In this document: in pieces, positions 1 through 8,312 of the stretch
Position numbering within the stretch: position 1 is the stretch's first letter
How the letters are laid out: every line of letters starts with the position of its first letter
NCBI GenBank assembly: GCA_002339725.1
Contig: DDKN01000049.1
Location: forward strand, 1-42,780
Source: Thiobacillus sp. UBA2597
Lineage (GTDB): Bacteria; Pseudomonadota; Gammaproteobacteria; Burkholderiales; Thiobacillaceae
Reading direction: 5' to 3'
DNA: 42,780 bases
Translations under genes and position numbers: made by a program
The notes under the pieces: generated by a model
Seen by the model: only the letters and a program-made list of their open reading frames with translations
What the model was told of the DNA's origin: nothing
Database searches by the model: none

Positions 1-758
1 CAGACCGGTATCCGCAGGCTGGCCAGCCAGTCCATGATCGCGCTGTGGGTCGGCGGCAGGCGCGCCCCCTCGACCTTGCCCACCCCATAGGCGAAAAAGG
101 TCAAGCGGCGCTGGGCGGTGATGCGCGAATCCAGTTGCCGCAGGCTGCCGGCCGCGGCATTGCGCGGATTGGCGAATTCCTTTTCGCCCCGGCGGCGCGC
201 CTCGGCATTGAGCCGCTCGAAGTCGCGCTTGAGCATGAGCACCTCACCCCGCACCTCCAGCCAGGGCGGCGCAGCTTCGAGCTTGAGGGGGATGGCGTGA
301 AGGGTGCGCAGATTGGGGCTGACATCCTCGCCGGTATAGCCATCACCGCGCGTCGCCCCCTGCACGAAATGGCCATTCTGATAATGCAGGGTGATGGCCA
401 GGCCATCGAACTTGGGCTCGGCCGCGTATTCCAGTTCGCCGTCGTGACCCAGGCCCTCGCGCGCGCGTCGGTCGAAGCCGATCACGTCCGCCTCGCTGAA
501 GGCGTTGTTGAGCGAGAGCATCGGCACTTGGTGCCTGACCTCGGCGAAGGCCTTGAGCGGGGCGGCGCCCACCCGTTGGGTGGGTGAATCCGGCGTCACC
601 AGTTCGGGATGTGCCGCCTCCAGGGCCTGGAGTTCGCGCATCAGCCGGTCGAATTCGGCGTCGGGGATTTCCGGGGCGTCGAGAACGTAATACTGATAGT
701 TGTGATGTTCGATCAGCCGGCGCAATTCGGCGATGCGCCGCTCCGCCCCACTGCTCAC
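1..758 (-). CDS. ligA: NAD-dependent DNA ligase LigA, N-terminal part (cut by window edge)
   Basis: Seals nicks in duplex DNA with NAD as the adenylate donor during replication and repair. The open frame runs off position 1, so only about 252 N-terminal residues are present: the Ia domain and most of the adenylation domain. The nucleotidyltransferase motif KFDG is visible, with the adenylated lysine at about residue 116 (about 115 in E. coli LigA), as is the early NYQYYVLDAPEIPDAEFD block that binds NMN. I chose the GTG at 758 because GAGG lies 8 bases upstream and the next residues (SSGAERRIAELRRLI) match the family start. It begins 10 bases after the zipA stop, so it is probably co-transcribed with zipA. 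Family identity is certain; the C-terminal domains cannot be seen. Confidence 0.95.
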   Translation of the reverse strand, partial: MSSGAERRIAELRRLIEHHNYQYYVLDAPEIPDAEFDRLMRELQALEAAHPELVTPDSPTQRVGAAPLKAFAEVRHQVPMLSLNNAFSEADVIGFDRRAREGLGHDGELEYAAEPKFDGLAITLHYQNGHFVQGATRGDGYTGEDVSPNLRTLHAIPLKLEAAPPWLEVRGEVLMLKRDFERLNAEARRRGEKEFANPRNAAAGSLRQLDSRITAQRRLTFFAYGVGKVEGARLPPTHSAIMDWLASLRIPV

Positions 759-768
759 GTTCGATGCC

Positions 769-1911
769 TCATACGAAGAGCCGGCCGGCGCGTTCGCCGC
801 CGGCCGGGATGCCGCGCGCCTCCATCCTGGCGTAGGACTCAGCCAGGCGCTGGCGGATCTTCTGCAGGCTGTCCTGGCCGACCAGCTTGCCGTTGTCGTC
901 GACCAGCCGGCCCCCGAGCGATTTGGTCAAGCGCTGGGCCAGCTCGGCCATGCGGTCGAACACCCTCAAGCCGTCGGCCACGTTGGGCACATCGAACAAG
1001 AGGGTGATGCCGTGGGTGCTGGCGCCGACCTGTTCGGGCTGGAACGGCGCATCCGACTGGTTGGCCAGGCTGTAGAGGGTGCGGCCGGCCGCATCCTTCA
1101 GGGCGTAGCTGCCGTCGGGCTGCAGGCCGAGGCCGGCCTCGGTCGCGCAGCGATGCACCTCGGACACCAGAAAGGGCCGGGCGTCGGGCGCGACGATGTT
1201 GAGGCCGATCAGGACATCGACGTCGATGCAGAACAGATCGAGGTCACGGGCCACCTCCAACGCGGCGCTCTTGTCCGGACAGGACACCGCCCCACCCTGC
1301 TCGGCCGCGAAGTTGTACAAGGCCCGGCAGAAGGCGTCGATCTGGGCCGGGGTCACGGCACCCGAACGATCGACCAGTTGCAGACCGAATTCCAGGGCGG
1401 CGTAGCTCGTGCGGCTCGGCCCGGCGATCGGCCCCCATGCCCCGTCCGCCTGCTGGGCCATGGCGCGTACCGGTTTGCCGATCTGACGCACCTGATCCAT
1501 CAGTCCGGCCAGGGGGACCAAGACCGGCTGGCTGAAACGCAAACGGGCGATGTATTCGGTGTCGGGATCGAGCGGGCTTTCCTGCTCGAAAGGCAGCGCA
1601 GCCGCGCCGGGTTCAGGCCAAGGCGCGCCGGCGGGTTCAGCCGGCTCGAACGGGCGCTCGATGCCCCCAGCCGGGACGGCTTGCGGCCCGGGCTCGACCG
1701 GCTCTGCCGGCGCATCGAGGGTCAGACTCGGCTCCTGGCGCGGGCGCTCGGCGTCGGCTGGCAAGACCGGCTCGAATGCGGGCTCGCGCGCCGGCGCGAA
1801 CGAGCGATCGACCTGCTGGCGGTATTTGCGCTCCTGCAACCAGTTGTAGAGCACCACGCCGAGCACCAGCGCGACGCCGAAACCGATCAGCACGAGCTGA
1901 AAGGTGGTCAT
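769..1911 (-). CDS. zipA: Cell division protein ZipA
   Basis: Inner-membrane divisome protein that tethers FtsZ to the membrane. The 380-residue product has the ZipA layout: an N-terminal membrane segment at about residues 5-25 (FQLVLIGFGVALVLGVVLY), a short basic stretch, a long linker rich in Pro, Ala and Glu to about residue 130, and a C-terminal FtsZ-binding domain at about 235-370, including the late block GITLLFDVPNV. Its ATG overlaps the ftsB stop as ATGA, and ligA follows after 10 bases, so ftsB-zipA-ligA looks like one transcript. A zipA-ligA pair is familiar from gammaproteobacteria; having ftsB directly upstream puts two divisome membrane proteins in one unit. The linker is of low complexity and adds little to the identification. 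Confidence 0.9.
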   Translation of the reverse strand: MTTFQLVLIGFGVALVLGVVLYNWLQERKYRQQVDRSFAPAREPAFEPVLPADAERPRQEPSLTLDAPAEPVEPGPQAVPAGGIERPFEPAEPAGAPWPEPGAAALPFEQESPLDPDTEYIARLRFSQPVLVPLAGLMDQVRQIGKPVRAMAQQADGAWGPIAGPSRTSYAALEFGLQLVDRSGAVTPAQIDAFCRALYNFAAEQGGAVSCPDKSAALEVARDLDLFCIDVDVLIGLNIVAPDARPFLVSEVHRCATEAGLGLQPDGSYALKDAAGRTLYSLANQSDAPFQPEQVGASTHGITLLFDVPNVADGLRVFDRMAELAQRLTKSLGGRLVDDNGKLVGQDSLQKIRQRLAESYARMEARGIPAGGERAGRLFV

Positions 1912-2258
1912 GGCTGCGTTGCCCCAGGCGGGGCGGCAGCGCCTGCTGCATCGCTTTGATTCGTCTTCACCGAGGTCTCCCCACCAGGCGGTTCCACCAC
2001 CTGGAAAAATACCTCATTGCGCTTGATCATGCCCAGTTCGAACCGGGCCCGCTCCTCGATGGCGTCGAAGCCCTGTTTCAAATCGTTCACTTCGGCCGCC
2101 AGTTTGGCGTTGCGCACGGCCAGGGCCTCGTTCGCGGTCTTCTGCTGCTCGACCTGACGCTCCAGCTCCCACACCTTGAGCCAGCTGCCCTTGCCCAGCC
2201 ACAAAGGGTACTGCAGCAACAGGATGAGCAGGGCGAGCAGGAGCCCCAGGCCGCGCAT
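1908..2258 (-). CDS. ftsB: Cell division protein FtsB
   Basis: Small bitopic septum protein that forms the FtsQ-FtsB-FtsL complex controlling septal peptidoglycan synthesis. It has 116 residues: an N-terminal membrane segment at about residues 3-20 (GLGLLLALLILLLQYPLW), a coiled coil at about 28-70 (LERQVEQQKTANEAL onward) and the conserved block around IEERARFELGMIKRNEVFFQVV. The Ala/Pro-rich tail after about residue 90 is longer than in E. coli FtsB (103 residues) and carries no recognised domain. It starts 4 bases after the eno stop, giving the common proteobacterial eno-ftsB pairing, and overlaps zipA by 4 bases. The tail lies over the zipA translation-initiation region. Confidence 0.93.
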   Translation of the reverse strand: MRGLGLLLALLILLLQYPLWLGKGSWLKVWELERQVEQQKTANEALAVRNAKLAAEVNDLKQGFDAIEERARFELGMIKRNEVFFQVVEPPGGETSVKTNQSDAAGAAAPPGATQP

Positions 2259-2262
2259 GCTG

Positions 2263-3546
2263 TCACTTCAATTGGTAAAAGGCCTCCCGCCCGGCATAGG
2301 CAGCGCGCTCGCCCAGCTCTTCCTCGATGCGCAGCAGCTGGTTGTATTTGGCCATGCGGTCGGAACGGGAGAGCGAGCCGGTCTTGATCTGCAGGGCGTT
2401 GCTGCCCACGGCCAGATCGGCGATGAAGGCATCCTCGGTCTCGCCCGAGCGGTGCGAGATCACCGAGGTCCAGCCGGCACGCTTGGCCATCTCGATCGCC
2501 TCGAAGGTCTCGGACAGGGTGCCGATCTGGTTGACCTTGATCAGGATGGAATTGGCCACGCCCTTCTGGATGCCCTCTTTCAGGATCCTGGTGTTGGTCA
2601 CGAAGATGTCGTCGCCGACCAACTGGATGCGCTGGCCCAGCTTGGCGTTCAGGGTCGCCCAGCCGTCCCAGTCCTGTTCGGCCATGCCGTCCTCGATGCT
2701 GATCACCGGGTACTTGTCGACCCAGGCGGTCAGGTAATCGGCGAACTCGGCCGAGCTCAGGGCCAGGCCCTCGGATGCCAGGTGGTACTTGCCGTCCTTG
2801 TAGAACTCGGAGCTGGCGCAGTCGATGCCGATCAGCACGTCGCTGCCGGCCTGGTAGCCGGCGGCGCAGATCGCCTCGACGATGGCCTTGAGCGCCTCCT
2901 CGTTCGACTTGAAGTTGGGCGCAAAGCCGCCTTCGTCGCCGACGGTGGTGTTGTGACCGGCCTTGTTCAGGATCTTGCGCAGGGCATGAAACACCTCGGC
3001 GCCGCAGCGCAGGGCCTCGCGGAAGCTGGGCAGGCCGGCCGGGATGATCATGAACTCCTGCATGTCGATGCTGTTGTCGGCATGGGCGCCGCCGTTGATG
3101 ATGTTCATCATCGGCGTGGGCAGGCTCATAGGGCCGGCGCCCCCCAGGTAGCGGTAGAGCGGCAGGCCGGCCGCTTCGGCGGCGGCGCGGGCGCAGGCCA
3201 GGGACACCGCCAGGGTGGCGTTGGCGCCCAGGCGCGACTTGTTCTCGGTGCCGTCCAGTTCCAGCAGGGTCTGGTCGATGAAGCTCTGCTCCTCGACATC
3301 CAGGCCGATCAGGGCCTCGGCGATCTCGGTGTTGACGTTCTCGACCGCATTCAACACGCCCTTGCCGCCGTAGCGCTTGGCGTCGTTGTCGCGCAGCTCG
3401 ATCGCCTCGCGGCTGCCGGTGGAAGCGCCGGACGGCACGGCCGCGCGGCCCATGACGCCGGATTCCAGCAGGACGTCGGCTTCGACGGTGGGGTTGCCGC
3501 GGGAATCCAGTATCTCGCGGGCGATCACATCGACAATGGCACTCAT
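2263..3546 (-). CDS. eno: Enolase (phosphopyruvate hydratase)
   Basis: Interconverts 2-phosphoglycerate and phosphoenolpyruvate in glycolysis and gluconeogenesis. The 427-residue length is standard. Visible family landmarks are the N-terminal REILDSRGNPTVEADV, the SGASTGSREAIELRD loop, GDEGGFAPNF, the metal-binding blocks SIEDGMAEQDW and QLVGDDIFVTN, the catalytic-lysine segment ILIKVNQIGTLSET and the late SHRSGETEDAFIADLAVG. The ATG at 3546 is preceded by GGAAACGGAAAAGAA, a weak purine-rich ribosome site. It lies between kdsA (104 bases upstream, separated by an inverted repeat) and ftsB (4 bases downstream). Nothing is odd in the coding sequence. Confidence 0.98.
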   Translation of the reverse strand: MSAIVDVIAREILDSRGNPTVEADVLLESGVMGRAAVPSGASTGSREAIELRDNDAKRYGGKGVLNAVENVNTEIAEALIGLDVEEQSFIDQTLLELDGTENKSRLGANATLAVSLACARAAAEAAGLPLYRYLGGAGPMSLPTPMMNIINGGAHADNSIDMQEFMIIPAGLPSFREALRCGAEVFHALRKILNKAGHNTTVGDEGGFAPNFKSNEEALKAIVEAICAAGYQAGSDVLIGIDCASSEFYKDGKYHLASEGLALSSAEFADYLTAWVDKYPVISIEDGMAEQDWDGWATLNAKLGQRIQLVGDDIFVTNTRILKEGIQKGVANSILIKVNQIGTLSETFEAIEMAKRAGWTSVISHRSGETEDAFIADLAVGSNALQIKTGSLSRSDRMAKYNQLLRIEEELGERAAYAGREAFYQLK

Positions 3547-3580
3547 TTCTTTTCCGTTTCCTTATTTCTCAATTTTCACG

Positions 3581-3647
3581 GCCAGGGACGCAAAGCTCCG
3601 CAAAGAATTTTTTCTGAATTCACTTTGCGATTCTTGGCGTCCTTGGC
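3581..3647. repeat. Imperfect inverted repeat between kdsA and eno
   Basis: Two arms of 25 bases (3581-3605 and 3623-3647) share GCCA-GGACGC-AAG and end in CGCAAAG, around a 17-base A/T-rich loop. The sequence style (CGCAAAG and GGACGC motifs) resembles the short repeats often found between genes in beta- and gammaproteobacteria. In the minus-strand transcript it would fold just after the kdsA stop and about 35 bases before the eno start, so it may act as an RNA stability element or partial terminator. No run of T follows that would make it a classical terminator. Confidence 0.6.
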
Positions 3648-3649
3648 GC

Positions 3650-4498
3650 TTAACTCTGCATCAATTTGTTCTCGTCGAAGCCGCGCTGTTTGACCAGGGC
3701 ATCGATCTCCTTCAGCGTGGTCAGCAGCTCGCGCATCATGGGCAGGGGCCAGGCATTGGGGCCGTCGGACAAGGCCTTGGCCGGGTCCGGGTGGGTCTCG
3801 GCGAACAGGCCGGCGACGCCGACCGCCACCGCCGCCCGGGCCAGCACCGGCACGAACTCGCGCTGGCCGCCGGAGCAGGTGCCCTGGCCACCCGGCTGCT
3901 GCACCGAATGGGTGGCGTCGAACACCACCGGGCAGCCGGTCTCGCGCATGATGGCCAGGCTGCGCATGTCGGAGACCAGGGTGTTGTAGCCGAAGGAGAC
4001 GCCGCGCTCGCAGACCAGGATGGTGTCGGCGCCGCCGTTGGCGGCGCGGGCCTTGTCGACCACGTTCTTCATGTCCCAGGGCGCGAGGAACTGGCCCTTC
4101 TTGATGTTGACCGGCTTGCCGGTCGCTGCCACGGCCTGGATGAAATCGGTCTGCCGGCAGAGGAAGGCCGGGGTCTGCAGCACGTCGACCACCTCGGCCA
4201 CGGCGCTGATCTCGGCCTCGGTGTGGACATCGGTCAGCACCGGCACGCCGATCTCTTTCTTCACCTCGGCCAGGATGCTGAGCCCCCCTTCCATGCCCAA
4301 GCCGCGGAAGGAGGCACCGGAAGAACGGTTGGCCTTGTCGTAGGACGATTTGTAGATGAAGGGAATGTCCAGTTCGGCGCACAGTTCCTTGAGCTGCCCG
4401 GCGGTGTCGAAGGCCAGTTGCCTGGACTCGATGACGCAGGGGCCGGCGATCAGGAAAAGCGGCCGCTCGAGGCCAACTTCAAAACCACACAGCTTCAT
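3650..4498 (-). CDS. kdsA: 3-deoxy-8-phosphooctulonate (KDO-8-phosphate) synthase, metal-dependent type
   Basis: Condenses arabinose 5-phosphate with phosphoenolpyruvate to KDO-8-phosphate for lipopolysaccharide inner core. The 282-residue product starts MKLCGFEVG at an ATG that overlaps the pyrG stop as ATGA. The phosphate and PEP-binding blocks (SSYDKANRSS, KKGQFLAPWDM, DATHSVQQPGGQG) are all present. Residue 21, in GPCVIES, is a cysteine, which is the ligand typical of metal-dependent KdsA; the metal-independent E. coli enzyme has asparagine there. This suggests a divalent-metal enzyme, an inference from one position plus the general pattern. Only 104 bases separate it from eno, and a pyrG-kdsA-eno order is common in proteobacteria. 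Confidence 0.96.
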   Translation of the reverse strand: MKLCGFEVGLERPLFLIAGPCVIESRQLAFDTAGQLKELCAELDIPFIYKSSYDKANRSSGASFRGLGMEGGLSILAEVKKEIGVPVLTDVHTEAEISAVAEVVDVLQTPAFLCRQTDFIQAVAATGKPVNIKKGQFLAPWDMKNVVDKARAANGGADTILVCERGVSFGYNTLVSDMRSLAIMRETGCPVVFDATHSVQQPGGQGTCSGGQREFVPVLARAAVAVGVAGLFAETHPDPAKALSDGPNAWPLPMMRELLTTLKEIDALVKQRGFDENKLMQS

Positions 4499-6165
4499 GC
4501 TTGCTCGCTTTCGATTTTGCCTTGGGCCAGGGCGCCCAGCCGGCGCTGACGCTGGGTCAGGGCGGCCTCGACGAAGGCCTTGAACAAGGGGTGGCCTTCG
4601 CGCGGATTGGAGGTGAACTCGGGGTGGAACTGGCAGCCGATGAACCAGGGATGGTCCGGCAGCTCGATCATCTCGCACAGGTCGGTGCCGGGCGCCCGAC
4701 CGGACACGCGCAGGCCCTTGGCTTCGAGCTGGGCCAGCAGGGTGTTGTTGACCTCGTAGCGATGGCGGTGGCGCTCGATGACCTCGGGCTGGGCGTAGAT
4801 CTGGCGCGCGAGCGAGCCCTCGGCCAGCTTGCAGACCTGGCCGCCCAGGCGCATGGTACCCCCCAGATCGGAATTCTGATCGCGCCGTTCGACCTGGCCG
4901 GCGCGGTCGAGCCACTCGGTGATCAGGCCGATCACGGGATAGGGCGTTTCCGGCTCGAATTCGGTGGAATGGGCGCCGGTCATGCCGGCCACATTGCGCG
5001 CGAACTCGACCACCGCCAGTTGCATGCCCAGGCAGATGCCCAGATAAGGCACCTTGTTTTCGCGGGCATAGCGGATCGCGGCGATCTTGCCTTCGACCCC
5101 GCGCTTGCCGAAACCGCCGGGCACCAGAATGGCATCCATGCCTTCCAGGGCCTTGGTGCCCTCTTTCTCCAGTTGCTCGGAATCGATGTAATGGATCTTC
5201 ACCCGGCTGCGGGTGTGGATGCCGGCGTGGACCAGGGCCTCGGTCAGCGACTTGTAGGATTCGGTCAGATCGACGTACTTGCCGACGAAGGCGATGTCCA
5301 CCTGATATTGGGGATGCTCCAGGGCCTCGACCAGCCGCTTCCAGACCGAGAGGTCGGCCGCGCGGGCGAGGATGCCGAGCTTGTGGCAGACGATCTCGTC
5401 CAGCATCTGGTCGTGCAGCATGCCTGGAATCTTGTAGATGCTGTCGGCGTCCAGGGCCTCGATCACCGCCTCGGGCTGGACGTTGGTGAACAGGGCGATC
5501 TTGCGCCGCTCCTCGGCCGGAATCGAGCGGTCGGCCCGGCACAGCAGGATGTCCGGCTGGATGCCGATCTCGCGCAGGTCCTTGACCGAGTGCTGGGTTG
5601 GCTTGGTCTTCAGCTCGCCGGCGGTGGGGATGTAGGGCAGCAGGGTCAGATGGATGAAGCAGGTCTTGTCCCGGCCTTCTTCGATGCTCATCTGGCGGAT
5701 GGCTTCAAGGAAGGGCAGCGATTCGATGTCGCCCACGGTGCCGCCGATCTCGACGATGGCCACTTCGGCATCGCCCGCGCCCTGGCGGATGTGCAGCTTG
5801 ATCTCGTCGGTGATGTGCGGGATGACCTGCACGGTCTTGCCCAGGTATTCGCCCCGGCGCTCCTTCTTGATCACCGACTCGTAGATCTGGCCGGTGGTGA
5901 AGTTGTTGCGCTTGGACATCTTGGCCGTGGTGAAGCGCTCATAGTGGCCAAGATCGAGGTCGGTCTCCGCCCCATCCTCGGTCACGAACACCTCGCCGTG
6001 CTGGAACGGGCTCATGGTGCCCGGGTCGACGTTGATGTAGGGATCGAGCTTGAGGAGGGTGACCCGAAGGCCGCGGGATTCGAGAATCGCGGCGAGCGAG
6101 GCGGCGGCAATCCCTTTGCCCAGGGATGAAACCACGCCACCAGTGACGAAAACGTATCGGGTCAT
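4495..6165 (-). CDS. pyrG: CTP synthase (glutamine-hydrolysing)
   Basis: Aminates UTP to CTP using ATP and glutamine. The 556-residue protein has the synthetase domain at about residues 1-270 (opening TRYVFVTGGVVSSLGKGI, a P-loop, with LDPYINVDPGTMSPFQHGEV) and a class I glutamine amidotransferase domain at about 290-540, whose nucleophile is Cys378 in GICLGMQ. A longer reading frame extends 34 codons upstream, but family alignment clearly places the start at the ATG at 6165; no good ribosome site precedes it. The stop overlaps the kdsA start by 4 bases. Upstream lies a terminator-like hairpin, so pyrG probably heads its own transcript, although no convincing promoter was picked out. Confidence 0.97.
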   Translation of the reverse strand: MTRYVFVTGGVVSSLGKGIAAASLAAILESRGLRVTLLKLDPYINVDPGTMSPFQHGEVFVTEDGAETDLDLGHYERFTTAKMSKRNNFTTGQIYESVIKKERRGEYLGKTVQVIPHITDEIKLHIRQGAGDAEVAIVEIGGTVGDIESLPFLEAIRQMSIEEGRDKTCFIHLTLLPYIPTAGELKTKPTQHSVKDLREIGIQPDILLCRADRSIPAEERRKIALFTNVQPEAVIEALDADSIYKIPGMLHDQMLDEIVCHKLGILARAADLSVWKRLVEALEHPQYQVDIAFVGKYVDLTESYKSLTEALVHAGIHTRSRVKIHYIDSEQLEKEGTKALEGMDAILVPGGFGKRGVEGKIAAIRYARENKVPYLGICLGMQLAVVEFARNVAGMTGAHSTEFEPETPYPVIGLITEWLDRAGQVERRDQNSDLGGTMRLGGQVCKLAEGSLARQIYAQPEVIERHRHRYEVNNTLLAQLEAKGLRVSGRAPGTDLCEMIELPDHPWFIGCQFHPEFTSNPREGHPLFKAFVEAALTQRQRRLGALAQGKIESEQA

Positions 6166-6201
6166 GGCATAGGCGGTGGAGGTGATGCGAGATTCTACTA
6201 A

Positions 6202-6236
6202 AAAAGCCCGCCCTTGGCGAAGCCGGGTCGGCTTTT
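6202..6236 (-). terminator. Probable intrinsic terminator downstream of the TauE/SafE-family gene
   Basis: On the minus strand AAAAGCC and GGCTTTT arms enclose a GC-rich interior, and the second arm runs into six T. It lies 83 bases after the permease stop and before pyrG, so it would end the 8654-6319 operon. The outer A/T pairing makes it partly bidirectional. The inner stem is imperfect, hence moderate confidence. Confidence 0.55.
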
Positions 6237-6318
6237 CGGCGCCGGCCCAGGCCTGGCAGGCCGACATGGCGGGGCGCGAAAACCCGCCCTGGCGCGCATC
6301 GGCGCCCAGGGTTGCCCC

Positions 6319-7074
6319 CTAACTGAAGATCAGCTTGAGCCCGATCAGGATGGTGGTGACCTCGAAGGCCCGCTTGATCCAGCGGTTGCCTTTCTTGATC
6401 GCCCAGTGGCTGCCGAGATAACCGCCCAGGATGGAACCGGCCAACAGGGCCGGCATCCAGCCCCAGGCCACGGTGCCCAGCACACCGAGCACCACGGCCC
6501 CCGTGCCATTCCAGACAAAGCCGCAAAGAATCAGGGTGTAAGCCACGGCGCGCTTGTAGTCGAGACCGAAGTGGCGGATCAGCCAAAGGGTGAGGAACAG
6601 GCCGGTACCCGAGGTGATCGAGCCGTTGAGAAAACCGACCACGAACAGGCCCACCATGCCCAGCGCCAGACCGGCCCCCGCTTGGTTACGCGGGGCGTAG
6701 TCCAGCCCCAGGCGCGGCTTGAACACGGAATACAGCCCCAACCCCGCCGTCAGCAGGCCGAGCAGAAAGGTGGCGACCTGCGGCGGCACCTGGAGGATGG
6801 TGGAGGCACCCAGGACCACGCCGGGCAAGCCCGCACCCAGGATGATCAGGGAAAAGCGCCGCTCCAGATGGCTTTCCCGCCAATGCCGGCCGATCGCGCC
6901 GATGCCGAGAAAGACGCTGGCCACCTTGTGCGTGGCCAGGGCCACCCCGAACGGCAGCCCCAGGAAGATCAGCATGGGCAGCTGAATCAGGCCCGCCCCG
7001 CCGCCGGACAGGGCGGAAAACCAGTTGGCGATCAGGGAGACGAAGAAGAGGACGAACTGGTCGGTCAGCGGCAC
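6319..7074 (-). CDS. TauE/SafE (TSUP) family membrane permease
   Basis: Predicted inner-membrane transporter of the sulfite/organosulfonate exporter family. Its 251 residues hold about eight hydrophobic segments, with the two-fold repeat typical of the family: ANWFSALSGGGAGLIQLPML near the N terminus and VVGFLNGSITSGTGLFLTLWL in the middle. The substrate cannot be told from sequence; sulfite, sulfonates and other small anions are known for relatives. The start is a GTG 10 bases after the DUF190 stop, without a clear ribosome site, so translational coupling is likely. It is the last gene of a run that also holds a fluoride channel, and a hairpin follows. Confidence 0.85.
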   Translation of the reverse strand: MPLTDQFVLFFVSLIANWFSALSGGGAGLIQLPMLIFLGLPFGVALATHKVASVFLGIGAIGRHWRESHLERRFSLIILGAGLPGVVLGASTILQVPPQVATFLLGLLTAGLGLYSVFKPRLGLDYAPRNQAGAGLALGMVGLFVVGFLNGSITSGTGLFLTLWLIRHFGLDYKRAVAYTLILCGFVWNGTGAVVLGVLGTVAWGWMPALLAGSILGGYLGSHWAIKKGNRWIKRAFEVTTILIGLKLIFS

Positions 7075-7084
7075 GACAGCCGGG

Positions 7085-7399
7085 TCAACGCCCCGTTACG
7101 CCGTAGTTCACGGCATAGGTGAAATAGGCCAGGTTCAGGCCGGCCTCGCCCACCACCCGGATCAGGGCCTGGATGCGCTCGGCCTCGGCGAAGAACTCGA
7201 TGCACTCGGGCAGGGTGCCGGCCAGTTCGAAAAAGGTGTCCTCATGCAGGCCATGGCGCCCGAAACCGGCGTGGGCGCGATAGGCCGTGCCGCCGTTGAT
7301 GCCCTGCGCCCTGGCCTGATCGAACAGCCAGTCGTGGATCGGCCGGCCCTGGTGGCGCATGACCTCATGGGTGAAGAAACGTACGCACAACCCTTCCAT
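7085..7399 (-). CDS. DUF190 family protein
   Basis: Small soluble protein of 104 residues with the DUF190 pattern: an N-terminal beta strand (GLCVRFFTHEV), a helix (PIHDWLFDQARAQGI), the glycine-rich turn GFGRHG and the segment LPECIEFFAEAERIQALI. The fold is PII-like (a general statement about the family) and a regulatory or ligand-binding role is often proposed, but no function is established. It begins 2 bases after the crcB stop. DUF190 genes next to crcB recur in many genomes, which suggests a link to fluoride or anion export. The start is fixed by the ATG in MEGLCVRFF. Confidence 0.85.
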   Translation of the reverse strand: MEGLCVRFFTHEVMRHQGRPIHDWLFDQARAQGINGGTAYRAHAGFGRHGLHEDTFFELAGTLPECIEFFAEAERIQALIRVVGEAGLNLAYFTYAVNYGVTGR

Positions 7400-7401
7400 G
7401 C

Positions 7402-7782
7402 TCAACCTTTCAGGAAACGAAACGTCCAAACCCCCAGGCCGGTCATGGCCAGGGAGCCGATCAGGTGGGCGCCGATCGCCAGCAGGCCCATGGCGTACTG
7501 GGCCCGGCTCAGCAGGGTGAAGACCTCGGCCGAGAAGGTGGAGAAGGTGGTCAGCCCGCCGAGAAAACCGGTGATGACGAAGAGCCGGGCCTCGGGCGAC
7601 AGGCCGGGGTGCTGGGCGAAATAAGCGACGGCCAGGCCGATCAGATAGCCGCCGATCAGATTGGCCGCCAGGGTGCCCAAAGGCAGGCTGGGCGCGAGCG
7701 GGTTGAGCCAAAGCCCGAGGCCCCAGCGCAGCCAGGCGCCGATGGCGGCACCCAGGCCCACGGCGGCGAACGACAAGACCAT
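7402..7782 (-). CDS. crcB: Fluoride ion channel CrcB/Fluc
   Basis: Small dual-topology membrane protein that passively exports fluoride. The 126 residues form four hydrophobic helices. The family signature GFLGGLTTFSTFS (helix 3, with the Phe and Thr residues that line the pore) and GTLAANLIGGYLIG (conserved Asn) are intact. AGAGG lies only about 3 bases from the ATG at 7782, a tight spacing. It lies 21 bases downstream of the DUF302 gene and 2 bases before the DUF190 gene. No fluoride riboswitch is evident in the 21-base gap or in front of the upstream DUF302 gene, so control by fluoride is not shown by the sequence. Confidence 0.95.
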   Translation of the reverse strand: MVLSFAAVGLGAAIGAWLRWGLGLWLNPLAPSLPLGTLAANLIGGYLIGLAVAYFAQHPGLSPEARLFVITGFLGGLTTFSTFSAEVFTLLSRAQYAMGLLAIGAHLIGSLAMTGLGVWTFRFLKG

Positions 7783-7803
7783 GTCCTCTGCCGCTCCCGC
7801 CGC

Positions 7804-8283
7804 TTACTGCAGGGCCTCGCGCGCGATCTCGTGCAACATCTTTTCGATGTCGGCCAGGGCCTTCTTGCTCGCCTTGTTGGCACCCGGCGCCAGCGGCTTG
7901 CGATAGGCCACGTTGACCACGTCCGGCTTGTCCGGGGTGACATAGATGTTGATGATGAAGGGACAGAACACCATGTTGCGCGGGTCGGCCTCCATCATCG
8001 CGCGCGACAGATCGGCCTTGCAGAACTGGATCTGATCGCCGCGCAGATAGACCTGGCGGGTCAAGCCGATATCGCGCCCGGTGCGTTCCAGCATGTCGGC
8101 GATATAGCTCTGGTGATCGATCTTCATGCCGCGGTTCTCGATCGCCATCACGGCGTTTTCCCGCACCTCGTCGAACTTGGCCTTCTTGCTCAGGACGACG
8201 GCGAAATCACCCGCGGCGAATGCGGCCTGGCTCAGCAGCAAAAGGCCGAACAGGCCGGCCCGCAACGCTATCAGTCGCTTCAT
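7804..8283 (-). CDS. Exported DUF302 domain protein
   Basis: 159 residues with a cleavable signal peptide (about residues 1-23: MKRLIALRAGLFGLLLLSQAAFA, AFA/AG cleavage). The DUF302 domain follows, with the segment around FDEVRENAVMAIENRGMKI and the hydrophobic strand VFCPFIINIYVT. The protein should be periplasmic. DUF302 has no established biochemical role, although it is frequent near sulfur-oxidation and redox genes. The start is well supported by GGAGACGATC before the ATG. It lies 29 bases after the ModE-like gene and 21 bases before crcB, so it appears to be in the same operon. Two cysteines (in FCKAD and FCPF) remain in the mature part and could form a disulfide. Confidence 0.85.
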   Translation of the reverse strand: MKRLIALRAGLFGLLLLSQAAFAAGDFAVVLSKKAKFDEVRENAVMAIENRGMKIDHQSYIADMLERTGRDIGLTRQVYLRGDQIQFCKADLSRAMMEADPRNMVFCPFIINIYVTPDKPDVVNVAYRKPLAPGANKASKKALADIEKMLHEIAREALQ

Positions 8284-8312
8284 GATCGTCTCCTTCCATG
8301 ACGGGCGCGGCT

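Noticed and set aside
733..1959. 408-codon plus-strand open frame opposite zipA
   Set aside because: It is a shadow of zipA in high-GC DNA; zipA has family domains and a good gene context, while this frame resembles nothing and is Gly/Ala/Arg-rich.
7783..7803. Fluoride riboswitch in front of crcB
   Set aside because: The 21-base gap is too short for one, and nothing resembling it was seen before the upstream gene either.
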